Assembly (NCBI GenBank): GCA_028287505.1
Contig: JAQBPN010000073.1
Coordinates: 1 to 46,812, forward strand
DNA from: Fibrobacterota bacterium
GTDB lineage: Bacteria > Fibrobacterota > Fibrobacteria > UBA11236
Length of the DNA stretch: 46,812 nucleotides
Direction: 5' to 3'
Position numbers and translations under genes: made by a program. This document shows positions 1-8,741 of the stretch, piece by piece; position 1 is the stretch's first letter, and each line of letters starts with the position of its first letter. The notes beneath the pieces are model-generated. The model saw nothing but the letters and a program-made list of their open reading frames with translations, searched no databases and was not told the DNA's origin.

Positions 1-136
1 ACTTGGCCACGGCGCCGCCGCTCTTGGCCAAAACGGTGGTGATGGCGGCTGTCAGGGAGGTCTTGCCATGGTCCACGTGGCCGATGGTGCCAACGTTGAC
101 GTGGGGTTTATTCCGGTTGAATTTTTCCTTGGCCAT
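1..136 (-). CDS. tuf: Elongation factor Tu, N-terminal fragment
   Basis: Only the first 45 codons are inside the window; the gene continues past position 1. The reverse strand starts [19 protein letters not shown] and runs into the P-loop GHVDHGKT, which is diagnostic for EF-Tu, the GTPase that brings aminoacyl-tRNA to the ribosome. The ATG is preceded by GGAGGTTATAGGGAA, which offers two Shine-Dalgarno candidates. Four tRNA genes lie immediately upstream on the same strand, so it is probably the last or a late gene of a tRNA-tuf transcript. The 238-nt leader between tRNA-Thr(GGT) and the start codon holds no other gene. Confidence 0.97.
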   Translation of the reverse strand, partial: MAKEKFNRNKPHVNVGTIGHVDHGKTSLTAAITTVLAKSGGAVAK

Positions 137-374
137 TTCCCTATAACCTCCTGTTTGACTTCCCTATCAAAATTTCTTCAGCAAAAACTGAGCAAATCTT
201 GTTGCATTTTTTTTGGAGCAGTAATTGATAGCAAAATTTCCGGGAAATTTCACCCTGGCTCCACATAATTCATTCAGGGCCATTCACTTATGGCCCGGTA
301 CTTCGTCCGGAGGGTCCGTTACCGGCCTCTCCGCTGTTCCAAAAGGTCCGGCACCCGGTGCCAGCCTACCTTAA

Positions 375-449
<75 letters not shown>

Positions 450-469
450 CAAATTAAGGCAGGAGGAAG

Positions 470-545
470 TGGAGCGGGCTAACGGACTCGAACCGTCAAC
501 AGCCACCTTGGAAGGGTGGTACTCTACCAATTGAGTTAAGCCCGC
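470..545 (-). tRNA. tRNA-Gly (anticodon TCC)
   Basis: Cloverleaf on the reverse strand with acceptor GCGGGCT/AGCCCGC, anticodon stem CCACC/GGTGG, loop CTTCCAA (anticodon TCC), T loop TTCGAGT and an encoded CCA. It lies 20 nt upstream of tRNA-Thr(GGT), so the two are probably processed from one transcript. Confidence 0.96.
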
Positions 546-632
546 TTGTCTTGGGGCGCTCTGGCCAAATCAGGGCCCGTTCGCTTCATTGCCCTCGTCG
601 GGGTACAAAAGTACTCCCTCCTCGGGCGGCGA

Positions 633-653
633 GCCTCCACTTTCAGTGGAGGC
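633..653. other. Hairpin in the tRNA-Tyr to tRNA-Gly spacer
   Basis: GCCTCCAC and GTGGAGGC form a perfect 8-bp stem with a 5-nt loop, inside the 223-nt spacer between tRNA-Tyr and tRNA-Gly. There is no U-run on the tRNA strand, so a processing or stability hairpin is more likely than a terminator. The rest of the spacer (546-768) shows no gene. Confidence 0.5.
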
Positions 654-768
654 TTTGCGATCGGACCCTGCTTTGGCCATATCGACCCAAGCCAAACCCT
701 TGCTCCCTTTTTCCTATCCTCTTCTGTTTCTTTGCTTGTCCTAATCGACTGAAAAGTGAACTTTTAAA

Positions 769-850
769 TGGGTGGGGGCGGTTTCGAACCGCCGTAGGCA
801 TAGCCAGTGGATTTACAGTCCACCCCCATTAACCACTCGGGCACCCACCC
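769..850 (-). tRNA. tRNA-Tyr (anticodon GTA)
   Basis: Class II tRNA with a long variable arm. Acceptor GGGTGGG/CCCACCC, anticodon stem GTGGA/TCCAC, loop CTGTAAA (anticodon GTA), T arm GGCGG-TTCGAAA-CCGCC. The discriminator A is followed by TTT, so CCA is not encoded and must be added after transcription. Confidence 0.96.
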
Positions 851-915
851 GTTTAAAAGGCCCCTATTCTTTGTTTTTCCGTCTTCTCTCTCCTGAAACC
901 ATCGAGACTCGGAAA

Positions 916-988
916 AGCCAACGATAGGATTTGAACCCACGACCGCCTGATTACAAATCAGGTGCTCTACCAGCTGAGCTACGTTGGC
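916..988 (-). tRNA. tRNA-Thr (anticodon TGT)
   Basis: Acceptor GCCAACG/CGTTGGC, anticodon stem CCTGA/TCAGG, loop TTTGTAA (anticodon TGT), T loop TTCAAAT. The base after the acceptor is T followed by TT, so CCA is not encoded. It is the first tRNA of the array and lies about 80 nt downstream of a candidate promoter. Confidence 0.95.
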
Positions 989-1074
989 CCGAATGTCCCT
1001 TCCCTATCCATGGCTTCGCCTAGGAATGACCCGAAACGAGACCAAAATCGCTGATCCTCAAAAGGGAGGGAGAA

Positions 1075-1103
1075 ATTTAGCAAAAATATTGCCGGTCCAT
1101 CAA
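1075..1103 (-). promoter_or_regulatory. Candidate promoter of the tRNA-tuf operon
   Basis: On the reverse strand TTGATG (-35, 1098-1103) is separated by 17 nt from CTAAAT (-10, 1075-1080), in an AT-rich patch just upstream of the first tRNA. The -10 box is a modest match, so this is an inference from position and spacing. Confidence 0.35.
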
Positions 1104-1206
1104 GGATTTACGAGAAGTGGGAGTGAATATCCAGCGAGGCTCTAGCAAACCTCAGCCCATTTATGTTTTTTGCGAAATAAGACGCTTACGTAATGGTTAG
1201 TAGCCA

Positions 1207-2505
1207 CTAGGCCCTTAGGGCCCGTAGTCTTTCCCCAAGGGTGGGATGGGAATAATGGAAGGCGCTGTACCAGGGATGCGGCGTGAGATTGGAAAGGTTC
1301 TTGTTGGACAGCTTGATCAGGGCGGTTTGCATGGCGGCGGGATCCTGGATGGCTTGCACCGCATAAGCATCGGCTTCGTATTCGTGCCGGCGGGAAAAAA
1401 GATTCTGCACGGGAGAAATGAGCAATGACAGGGATGAGAACACCGTCATGAACAGGAATAGGCCCACGGCGGGGTTCCCGGCGAAGGGTCCGGGAACCAT
1501 GGCGCCGGCCGGATTGGACCCGGTCTGGAATCCGAACGCCGCATAAAGAGGCGGCCAGCGCAAGGCCAGGGAAGCCAGGAACATCACCACGCCCATAATG
1601 AAGACTTGCGCCGCCATCATCTTGTAGATGTGCTTGCGCTTGTAATGTCCGATTTCATGGGCCAGCACGCTGAGCAGTTCGGGGCGCTCCATCTGGCGCA
1701 GCAAGGTATCGAACAGGACGATGCGGCGGAAGCGGCCGAATCCGGTGAAGTAGGCGTTGGAGTGCAGGCTGCGGCGGCTTCCGTCCATCACGTAGATGCC
1801 GCCGGCGGGAAAGCGAAGGCGCGCCGCAAGCGAGAACAGGGCGCTTTTCAGCTCGCCCTCTTCCAAAGGCTGGAAGCGATTGAACAATGGGGCGATGAAA
1901 ACCGGGTAGACCACCATCATGACGATTTGGAAAGCCAGCAACAGACCGAAGGCCCACAGCCACCAATGGGTCCCGAAAAAATCCACGAGGGCGAGCACGG
2001 CGTACACGAGCGGCAGTCCCAGGACGGCCGAGAGGATGCTTTGCTTGATCAGGTCGCGCCAGAACAGTCCCCAGGTCATGGTGTTGAAACCGTATTTCCC
2101 TTCGATGCGGAAAGTGGCGTGCAAGGTCAGGGGCAGCTTGACCAGAACCTGCACCACGGTGACACCCGCCAGGAACAACGCGCCCCGATGCAGGCCGCCG
2201 TCGAAAGCCCGCGCGAGCAGACGATCGAACCAGGGCAGGATGCCGGAGAACAACAGGAAGAAGGTCACGGCGGCGGAGTACAGAAGGGAAAAGGTATCGA
2301 AGCCCAGGCGCTCCAGGGTGTACGCGCGGCTCTTGGCGAAGGTGTCCGCGTCGAAGTGGCCGGCGAAGACCGGATCCGAGAAGCGGGCCGGCAGGGATGG
2401 GTGCCGGAGGACCTCCCGGCGGTTGAGGATGTTCAGGATCAGCTCCACCGCGAGGCCCAATCCGAAAAAGACGAGGAAAACGGCGCGGAAATGGGATGCG
2501 TCCAT
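1207..2505 (-). CDS. M48 family metallopeptidase, Ste24/CAAX-protease type
   Basis: A 432-aa integral membrane zinc protease. It has the Ste24 layout: several N-terminal membrane segments (about 8-28, 70-95, 105-125, 155-205), then a conserved HSNAYFTG stretch (about 248-255), the zinc motif HEIGH at 283-287, two further membrane segments, and the distal HEYEADAYA box that supplies the third zinc ligand. The length matches family members (about 410-430 aa). In bacteria these proteins are thought to act in membrane-protein quality control, since most bacteria do not prenylate CAAX boxes. It is divergent from the lipoprotein-cca pair with about 50 nt between starts, so the two units probably share a promoter region. 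The family is clear; the substrate is unknown. Confidence 0.93.
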   Translation of the reverse strand: MDASHFRAVFLVFFGLGLAVELILNILNRREVLRHPSLPARFSDPVFAGHFDADTFAKSRAYTLERLGFDTFSLLYSAAVTFFLLFSGILPWFDRLLARAFDGGLHRGALFLAGVTVVQVLVKLPLTLHATFRIEGKYGFNTMTWGLFWRDLIKQSILSAVLGLPLVYAVLALVDFFGTHWWLWAFGLLLAFQIVMMVVYPVFIAPLFNRFQPLEEGELKSALFSLAARLRFPAGGIYVMDGSRRSLHSNAYFTGFGRFRRIVLFDTLLRQMERPELLSVLAHEIGHYKRKHIYKMMAAQVFIMGVVMFLASLALRWPPLYAAFGFQTGSNPAGAMVPGPFAGNPAVGLFLFMTVFSSLSLLISPVQNLFSRRHEYEADAYAVQAIQDPAAMQTALIKLSNKNLSNLTPHPWYSAFHYSHPTLGERLRALRA

Positions 2506-2555
2506 GTTGTGGGCCTGCTCCGGAAAAGGGCGCTAACCTAAGTAGATTATTGCCC

Positions 2556-2837
2556 ATGGAATTCGAGTTCCGGAAAAATACAATCTTGGCCGTCTTGGCG
2601 GGCGGATGCCTATGGGGATGCAGTTCCGCCCCCATCAAAATGGAATGCCAGGAATTGCAGGCCCGCATCGATTACGGCGACCTGAGCGGCGATCAGCTAC
2701 GGTTCGCCCAGCAGGAACTGGACGATTGCCGCGGCCGCGTGAAATCCGCGGAACAGAAGGATTCCGCCTTCATAGAGGGCACGGAAAAGCGCTTCACGCC
2801 GTCCGATTCGGATGGCACCCCGACCGGCTCCCAATGA
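2556..2837 (+). CDS. Small lipoprotein, function unknown
   Basis: A 93-aa protein starting MEFEFRKNTILAVLAGG, with a signal sequence and lipobox LWGC near residue 23, so the mature protein would be a lipid-anchored peptide of about 70 residues. The mature part is charged and glutamine-rich (a short helix with ELQARI and AQQELDDC) and matches no family I recognise. An in-frame start 60 nt upstream exists, but it would place 20 residues ahead of the signal peptide and run into the divergent protease gene, so 2556 is preferred. Its stop overlaps the cca start as ATGA, indicating translational coupling. Confidence 0.75.
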   Translation: MEFEFRKNTILAVLAGGCLWGCSSAPIKMECQELQARIDYGDLSGDQLRFAQQELDDCRGRVKSAEQKDSAFIEGTEKRFTPSDSDGTPTGSQ

Positions 2838-4231
2838 CCGAATCCCTGAAATTGTCGGGCAACGTCCTGCCCAAAAGGCTGTTGCAAATCGCCAGCGAGA
2901 TCAATCAGGCCGGCGGTTCCATCTACGTGGTGGGCGGATGGGTCCGTGATCTCCTTTTGGACGAACCTTCCCACGACTACGATCTGGAAGTGTACGGCCT
3001 GGACATGGAGAAACTCTTCAACATCCTGGTGCGCCATGCCAAGCCCAACCTGGTGGGCAAATCCTTCGGCATCATCACCATGCGCATCGACGGCCTGAAC
3101 TTCGACTTCGCTTTCCCGCGCACGGAGAACAAGACCGGGCCCGGCCACAAGGGTTTCGCCGTCACCTCCGATCCGTTCCTGAGCTTCGAGACGGCGTCTT
3201 CGCGCCGGGATTTCACCATCAACAGCATGGGCATCAAAATCCCGGAGATGGAGCTGGTCGATTACCATAACGGGTATCGGGATTTGCGGGCCAAGGTGCT
3301 GCGACACGTGTCGGCCGCGTTCTCGGAAGACCCCCTGCGCGTACTGCGGGCCGTGCAATTCTCCGCGCGCTTCGAGCTGGACATCGCTCCGGAAACCCAG
3401 GCGCTCTGCCGCAAACTGCCCTTGGGCGAGCTGCCCATGGAGCGCATTTACGGCGAGTTCCGGAAGCTGCTGCTCAAGGCCAAGCGCCCATCCCTGGGCC
3501 TGGAATGGATGCGCAAGCTGGACCTGCTGAAATACTTTCCGGAACTGGAGTCCCTGATCGGCGTGGAACAGGAGCCGGAATGGCATCCCGAGGGCGACGT
3601 GTGGATCCACAACAACATGGTGATCGACGAGGCCGCCAAGCTGCGCCGGATAGAATACGGCGAGTTCGACAATATGGCCCTGATGCTGGGCGCGCTCTGC
3701 CATGATTTCGGCAAGCCCGCCTGTACGGTCTTCTCCGAAGGCCGCTGGCGCAGCCCGGCCCATGACGTGCGCGGGGAGGCCCCCACGCGCGCATTCCTGG
3801 CGCGCCTCACCAATGAATCGGCGCTGGTGGAAACCGTGGTCGCCTACGTTCGCGAACACCTGAAACCGGCCATGCTCTACAAGGCGCGCGCGGAAATCAA
3901 GCCGAGCGCCATCCGTCGGCTGGCGTTGCGCGTGGATATCGAAAAGCTGGTGCGGGTGGCGCGCGCGGATCATTTCGGGCGCACCACCCCCGACGCCTTG
4001 GCGCGGGAGTTTCCGGCGGGCGAGTGGCTGCTGGATCAATCCAGGCTTTTGAACGTGCTGGATACCAAGCCCAAGCCATACCTCACGGGAAAGTTCCTGC
4101 TGTCCCTGGGGATGAAGCCCGGACCGGAGGTAGGGCGGTTGATTGCGGAGAGTTTCGAGCTTCAGCTCGAGGGTGAGTTGGCGGATGTCGCGGACGCTGA
4201 GTCTTGGGCTAGAGCGCGGTTGCTGGAGTAG
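2834..4231 (+). CDS. cca: CCA-adding tRNA nucleotidyltransferase with HD domain
   Basis: A 465-aa class II nucleotidyltransferase. The N-terminal head has the signature GGWVRD (about residues 32-37) and the metal-binding DYDLEV (about 46-51). RRDFTINSMG and the SEDPLRVLRAVQFSARF motif of the tRNA-binding neck follow. The C-terminal half contains CHDFGKP, an HD-type phosphohydrolase motif as in E. coli-type Cca. The enzyme builds or repairs the 3' CCA of tRNAs. This fits the window, because two of the five tRNAs here do not encode CCA. It overlaps the upstream lipoprotein gene by 4 nt. A poly(A) polymerase role is the main alternative; the HD domain and conserved neck favour CCA addition. Confidence 0.92.
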   Translation: MTESLKLSGNVLPKRLLQIASEINQAGGSIYVVGGWVRDLLLDEPSHDYDLEVYGLDMEKLFNILVRHAKPNLVGKSFGIITMRIDGLNFDFAFPRTENKTGPGHKGFAVTSDPFLSFETASSRRDFTINSMGIKIPEMELVDYHNGYRDLRAKVLRHVSAAFSEDPLRVLRAVQFSARFELDIAPETQALCRKLPLGELPMERIYGEFRKLLLKAKRPSLGLEWMRKLDLLKYFPELESLIGVEQEPEWHPEGDVWIHNNMVIDEAAKLRRIEYGEFDNMALMLGALCHDFGKPACTVFSEGRWRSPAHDVRGEAPTRAFLARLTNESALVETVVAYVREHLKPAMLYKARAEIKPSAIRRLALRVDIEKLVRVARADHFGRTTPDALAREFPAGEWLLDQSRLLNVLDTKPKPYLTGKFLLSLGMKPGPEVGRLIAESFELQLEGELADVADAESWARARLLE

Positions 4232-4748
4232 TTGCTTGGTGGGCTGAAGAGGCCGAGCGGGGGTTTGGGGATTCCCGCTCAGGCTTGCAGCTGATCTGAA
4301 CGGGTGGGTTTCCGGTCGTCGCGGAATTGCGCGGGACCGCGAATCGAAATCAACTCTCAGCGTGGTCTCGGTGCCGCGGTCCGTCCAGGCCCTGTAAACA
4401 TTGCGCAATACCGCGCCGACCTGCTGCAAAATCGCGGGAATCCCCAAACCCCCGCGCGGCCGCTCCAACTCAAAGCGCGCTTCGTCATATCCCCGGTCGG
4501 TCTTCAGAACAAGATGTCCTCAACCTCCGTCCTTCACGTCGGGAGCGGTGTTCCCTACCCTCCTCTTTTTCGCCTCGGGTAATGCGAAGAGAATGCGAGA
4601 GGAAAATGCAGGGAGGAAGAGAAGAGAAAGAATACGTGGGTCTGTTGATGGAAGGCTTTGCGGTCTGAGCGGCCCCCGGGGAAGGGCCGGGGGGAAGAAA
4701 AGCGGGGAGGGGAGAAGAGAAGAAGGGAGAAGAGAAGAAGGTTTTGCT
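4232..4748. other. Intergenic region between convergent genes
   Basis: No gene is supported in these 517 nt between cca and the convergent esterase gene. ORFs here are short, overlap one another and have no domain-like composition. From about 4570 to 4745 the plus strand is strongly purine-rich (GA-rich) and ends in a 15-bp tandem duplication. No clear intrinsic terminator is visible for either gene. Confidence 0.7.
4711..4740. repeat. 15-bp perfect tandem repeat (GA-rich)
   Basis: GGAGAAGAGAAGAAG occurs twice head to tail with no mismatch, at the end of a longer polypurine stretch just before the stop codon of the esterase-like gene on the opposite strand. It is probably a slippage product. 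Confidence 0.85.
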
Positions 4749-6104
4749 TTATACTGCGCTGGGGAATGTTTCGGGGACTTCGTCGCCTAGGCGGGGTTCG
4801 GGGGGGCCGAGGGGATCCACGGCGTGGGTGTGGTCGAAGTGGAGCAGGCCGTCGAACTGGGCGGGGAGTCGGGAGTGGAAGTAGTGGCTGGCCCGTTCGG
4901 TTTCGGGGCGGTAGATGACGCCGATGGCGCGCTCGGGGCGGGTTTCGGCGAGGGTCTCGATGACTTCATTGTCCAAGCGCAGGTCGAGGAAGAAGCGTTC
5001 GATTCCGGTATCGTGGAACAGGGCTTCGTAGCTGTTCGGCAGGGCCGGGCGGACGCGGATGGATTCCGCGGCGGCGCCCCAATCGGAGGCGGCCATGACG
5101 TTGCCCGTGTAAGTGGTCATGCCCAGCAGGTAAACCTGTTTCCCGTGGCGTTCGCGCATGAGCTGGCCCACGTTGAATTCCCCCCATTCCCCGAACTCGG
5201 TGGCCCGGGCGTCGCCGAGATGGGAGTTGTGTTCCCAGACCACGACCTTTGCGGGCACGGCTCCTCCGCGTTGCAGGGCCAGATGTTCCGCCAACGCGTC
5301 CAAGGTGTCCGCCATGTGGCGGTCGCGCAGATTCCAGGCGTCGACGCGACCCCGGAACATGGTCCGGTAATAACGTTCCGCATCCAGGATCAGGCGCGCG
5401 TTCTGTTCGGCTTCGAATTGGTCGTCCCCATCCAGCCGCCCTTGCCCGGCCAGGCGTTCTGTGGCGATTCGACGCATCTCCACCAGTTGCCGCAACGCTT
5501 CTTCCTCGCAGGACTCGGTGAGACCCAGGGAGGCTTCATATCCGTAGACGGTCGCATCCGACTTCGCGCCTTCGAAACAGGCGTAGCGTTCCCGCGCCCG
5601 CAGGGCGGCTTCCGGGTCCACCCGGTCCAGGTAGCGCAGCACGGCATCGATGGAGGCGTGGAGACCGTACAAATCCAGGCCGTAGAATCCCGTTTTGGGG
5701 CGATGGTCCGATAGCGAATCGTTCCATTGGCGCAGCCAGACGGCGAAGTCCAGGACTTCCGTATTCCGCCACATCCATTGCGGGAAACGTCGGAAACCGG
5801 AAAGGGGATCCGATGCTTCCAGGACGTCCCCTTCGCCTTTGACGAAGCGGTTCACGCGGTAGGCGTCGGGCCAATCGGCTTCCACGGCCACGGCCTCGAA
5901 ACCCTTCTCCTCGATGAGGCGGCGGGTGATGAGGGCCCGTTCCTGGTAGAACTCATGGGTGCCGTGGGAGGCCTCGCCAATCAGGACGAGGCGGGCGTCG
6001 CCGATGGAGTCCAGGAGGATATCGTAATCGTCGGGAGTGGTTTTGAGGGGCTGTGCGATCAGCGCCAAGGCGCTGGCGAGGTCGCTGGGATTTGCCTGGA
6101 ACAT
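4749..6104 (-). CDS. Erythromycin esterase family protein
   Basis: A 451-aa protein with the family's active-site blocks: GEASHGTHEFY (about residues 42-52), EADWPDAYRVN (about 75-85) and WEHNSHLGDARAT (about 285-297). In Ere enzymes conserved His and Glu residues in these blocks activate water to open the macrolide lactone; many chromosomal homologues act on unknown substrates. No signal peptide is seen, so it is probably cytoplasmic. The start is well supported: GGAGGA lies 7 nt upstream of the ATG. It is convergent with cca and about 120 nt downstream of a serine hydrolase on the same strand. The family is secure; macrolide resistance is not implied. Confidence 0.92.
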   Translation of the reverse strand: MFQANPSDLASALALIAQPLKTTPDDYDILLDSIGDARLVLIGEASHGTHEFYQERALITRRLIEEKGFEAVAVEADWPDAYRVNRFVKGEGDVLEASDPLSGFRRFPQWMWRNTEVLDFAVWLRQWNDSLSDHRPKTGFYGLDLYGLHASIDAVLRYLDRVDPEAALRARERYACFEGAKSDATVYGYEASLGLTESCEEEALRQLVEMRRIATERLAGQGRLDGDDQFEAEQNARLILDAERYYRTMFRGRVDAWNLRDRHMADTLDALAEHLALQRGGAVPAKVVVWEHNSHLGDARATEFGEWGEFNVGQLMRERHGKQVYLLGMTTYTGNVMAASDWGAAAESIRVRPALPNSYEALFHDTGIERFFLDLRLDNEVIETLAETRPERAIGVIYRPETERASHYFHSRLPAQFDGLLHFDHTHAVDPLGPPEPRLGDEVPETFPSAV

Positions 6105-6221
6105 AAGATCCTCCGGGGTTGCGGATAGGCGTCGAGGGGCGCCGAAGGATGCATACGATCAAGATACCAAGGATGGGGAGCCGGGCAAACGGCCCCGGCC
6201 CGGTGGCTTTATCGGGTGGAA

Positions 6222-7202
6222 TTACCGGGTGGAAACGGCCTGGGTCATCAAGGAGTGCATTTCCTTGTGCAGGGATTCCCAGTTCTCCGGGGGGCGGTTG
6301 AACAGGATGGCCCAGCCGAATCCGTCGGCTTCCCGCTTGAGGCTTCCGATGGAACCCGGAAGGTTGCCGTTGAACCAGCCGAAATCCGATGGGGCTACGG
6401 TCAGGAACCGCAAGAGATCCGAAGGGGAGGCGATCCATCCGCCCAGGGCATCCATGGATTCAATCGCGAATCCGCCATAGGGCCACGGGACGGGGGTGGA
6501 TCCGTCGAATGCGGAAACCGTGGTATTTTCCTGGGGCGTGGTGTAGTAGAGCACTTCGTGTTCGGCCCGGTTCCCGAGGAGGGATGAACCGAGCCGCATG
6601 CCGGTGGCTCCCGCGGGCAGGAGCACGTTTTCCAGGACGTAGTCCTCGTACGGCCGGCCCGCCATCTTTTCGATGACCCGGCCCAGGACCGCGTACCCCA
6701 GATTGGAATACTTGTAAGCGGAGCCCGGCTCGAAAGAAAGCTCTTTGTTTTCCAGAACGTACCGGATGATATCGACGGCGGAGATGGGAAGCGGTTTGCC
6801 GATTTCCCTGGCGATGCGGATTTGGTTGAAGAGGGGGTCGAAGCCGATGGCGGAAACGTCCCAACCGCCCGAATGGCCCATGAGGTCCGCCACCGTAATG
6901 CGGGCCACCCTGGGGTCGCGGAAGCGGGAATATTCCCGCCCGTTCAGGATGCCATGGGCGCCGAAAACCGGAGCGCTGAACCGGAGCCTGCCCTGCGCTT
7001 TCAGCTTGTGCAGGGCCGCGTCCGTGATCGGCTTCGAGATGCTCGCGATGCGGAAACGGTGGCGGGTGTCCACCATTACGGCGGAATCCAGATTGGCATA
7101 GCCGAATCCCCTCGCATGGAGAATCCTTCCGTTCCTGGACACGGCGACGGATCCTCCCGGTATCCCATAGGTGGACATCAGAAGGGACATGGCCGAATCC
7201 AC
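6222..7202 (-). CDS. Serine hydrolase, class C beta-lactamase-like
   Basis: A 326-aa protein (from a GTG) of the beta-lactamase/DD-peptidase superfamily. SxxK is SISK at about 54-57 and YxN is YSN at about 165-167, both in good context (RIASISKPIT, YKYSNLGY). The third motif, usually HxG in class C-like esterases, appears as NGN in FNGNLPGS, so that residue looks lost. No Shine-Dalgarno precedes the GTG. The frame stays open upstream across the intergenic gap and into the methyltransferase gene, and no signal peptide is visible, although the family is usually exported. The start is therefore uncertain and the gene may be N-terminally eroded. The substrate cannot be named. Confidence 0.8.
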   Translation of the reverse strand: MDSAMSLLMSTYGIPGGSVAVSRNGRILHARGFGYANLDSAVMVDTRHRFRIASISKPITDAALHKLKAQGRLRFSAPVFGAHGILNGREYSRFRDPRVARITVADLMGHSGGWDVSAIGFDPLFNQIRIAREIGKPLPISAVDIIRYVLENKELSFEPGSAYKYSNLGYAVLGRVIEKMAGRPYEDYVLENVLLPAGATGMRLGSSLLGNRAEHEVLYYTTPQENTTVSAFDGSTPVPWPYGGFAIESMDALGGWIASPSDLLRFLTVAPSDFGWFNGNLPGSIGSLKREADGFGWAILFNRPPENWESLHKEMHSLMTQAVSTR

Positions 7203-7266
7203 TTTGGAAACGGAAAGCCCGGGCTCCGGGACGGGAGGCCGGTTCAGGACGGTCGGATACGATGCG

Positions 7267-8115
7267 TTATTCCAGGACGTAGCGGCCTGCGTACGCTTTG
7301 AATTTTTCGCGGATGAACTCTACGGCTTCCGCGGAAGGCATTTTCAGGAGCGGCTCCATGTCCTTGTTCCAGGGCAGACGTTGGAGCCGATCGGCGCGGT
7401 CGGCGTATCCCTTGCGGTAGGCTTCGGCGGCGGTCATGATGGGGACGGGGTTGAGCTCCCGGGGGATGAGAAAGGCGTTGTTGTATTCCAGGCCCACCAG
7501 GGCGTAGCCTTGGCGCTTCCCGAGATCCTCGAGGATGGAAAGGCTTTGTCCGAAAAAATGGTCCTGGGCCCAGGCATGGTCCGGGCTCCATTTCACGGTG
7601 AAGCGGACGGGCGGAGGGATTTTTTCGTTGATCTCCGCGCAGATCAGGGACGGGCGATAGGCCGTAAGGAGCTTTTCCAGGACGTAATGATCGTAGCTGT
7701 CGATGTCGAGGTTGAGGAAGCCGAACTCCTTGGGAGCTTCGCAGGAGGCCAGGAGGTTGAGGACGTTGTCGGGAGTGATGCGGGCGCGGATGAGGCGCGT
7801 ATTGGCGAAAGACGAGTAACGGTAGGCCAGTCTGGCGAAGCGGGCGGCGTCCCATTCGGCCGCGATGCCTTCCCACCCCGAGTTGAACAGGGAAAAGGAG
7901 TTGGACATGGTCTCGCCGTCGCCGGCGCCGATGTCCACGGCGAAACGATGGCGCAATTGGATTTTGGCCAACAGGTCCCGGATGATCGGGTCTTCGTCGA
8001 AATTGGAAAAGCTGCGGGATCCGGAATCCGAGGCGGGGCGCACGCGGCGCAGCTCAAGCCCCAAGGCATTGAGGCTTTTCTTGACAAGGCGCTTTCCGGG
8101 AGGGAATCCGGCCAT
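7267..8115 (-). CDS. FkbM-like SAM-dependent methyltransferase
   Basis: A 282-aa protein. The SAM-binding motif is VDIGAGDGETMSNS (about residues 55-68); a second block GFLNLDIDSYDHYVLEKLL is followed by RPSLICAEINEKIPPP, a layout like FkbM-family methyltransferases often found near sugar or surface-polymer genes. I chose the ATG at 8115 (MAGFPPGKRLVKK). The longer reading frame upstream encodes 67 low-complexity Pro/Arg/Gly residues and looks non-coding. No strong ribosome-binding site is visible. It lies between a serine hydrolase and a small barrel-like protein on the same strand; the substrate is unknown. Confidence 0.75.
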   Translation of the reverse strand: MAGFPPGKRLVKKSLNALGLELRRVRPASDSGSRSFSNFDEDPIIRDLLAKIQLRHRFAVDIGAGDGETMSNSFSLFNSGWEGIAAEWDAARFARLAYRYSSFANTRLIRARITPDNVLNLLASCEAPKEFGFLNLDIDSYDHYVLEKLLTAYRPSLICAEINEKIPPPVRFTVKWSPDHAWAQDHFFGQSLSILEDLGKRQGYALVGLEYNNAFLIPRELNPVPIMTAAEAYRKGYADRADRLQRLPWNKDMEPLLKMPSAEAVEFIREKFKAYAGRYVLE

Positions 8116-8186
8116 GGGGTTAGTGTACCGTAAGTTCGGGGTGATTGGAAGGGTCCCCCGCGAGGGTCCGGGAGCGCCGGCGGGGA

Positions 8187-8651
8187 TCAGAATTCCAGGA
8201 GTATGCCCAGGCGTCCCAGCCAGCCCGCGCGGGAGCCTTGGCGCTCGTAGGCGCCCAGGGTGAGGATACTGGAATGGCGGCCGTTGCGGATGTCGAAGCC
8301 GCCGCCGCCGCGCCATAGGAGGCCGGGATGGACGTCATCGAACGCATACCCGATATCGCCCGTGACCACGGGCAGGACCACGCGGCCGATGGGGAGGCGG
8401 ATCATGGCGCTGCCCAGCAAGGGAATCGCGTCCGTCCCGGTCACGGTTCCCTGTCCGGATTGGATGCCCACCAGGGTCATTTCGTCGAACTTGGCGAAGA
8501 GCGCGGCCGAATACGCGAAGTGCGCGCCCTTGAAATGGTCCCGGGAATTGGCGCCCAAGGTGCCCGTAAGCACGGCGCCGGCATGGACTGCCAGGGGAAA
8601 CAGCGAAAGCAGGATGAAGATGAAGCGGTTGGGAGTCCGCAAGGGGCTCAT
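8187..8651 (-). CDS. Small exported protein, likely outer-membrane barrel
   Basis: A 154-aa protein with an N-terminal signal peptide (about residues 1-24, cleavage near VHA-GA). The rest is rich in Gly and alternating hydrophobic residues (AVLTGTLGANSR, SSILTLGAYERQG) and ends in Phe (GILLEF), as small outer-membrane beta-barrels often do. No specific family is recognised. It is 71 nt upstream of the methyltransferase on the same strand. No clear Shine-Dalgarno precedes the ATG. Confidence 0.6.
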   Translation of the reverse strand: MSPLRTPNRFIFILLSLFPLAVHAGAVLTGTLGANSRDHFKGAHFAYSAALFAKFDEMTLVGIQSGQGTVTGTDAIPLLGSAMIRLPIGRVVLPVVTGDIGYAFDDVHPGLLWRGGGGFDIRNGRHSSILTLGAYERQGSRAGWLGRLGILLEF

Positions 8652-8741
8652 AAGCGAAAAGGTAACATATTCGCGCGGAACGAGGGATATGCAATCGAAG
8701 GAGAGGGATGTCCAGGGCCTGCGAGCGGCCTGGGCGGGCGG

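Noticed and set aside
1606-2541. A 311-aa open frame opposite the M48 protease
   Set aside because: Gln/Glu/His-rich antisense artefact; the protease motifs are on the minus strand.
4749-6104. Macrolide resistance gene as part of a mobile cassette
   Set aside because: The gene is of the broad erythromycin-esterase family, has no flanking integrase, IS or integron signal, and its composition matches its neighbours.
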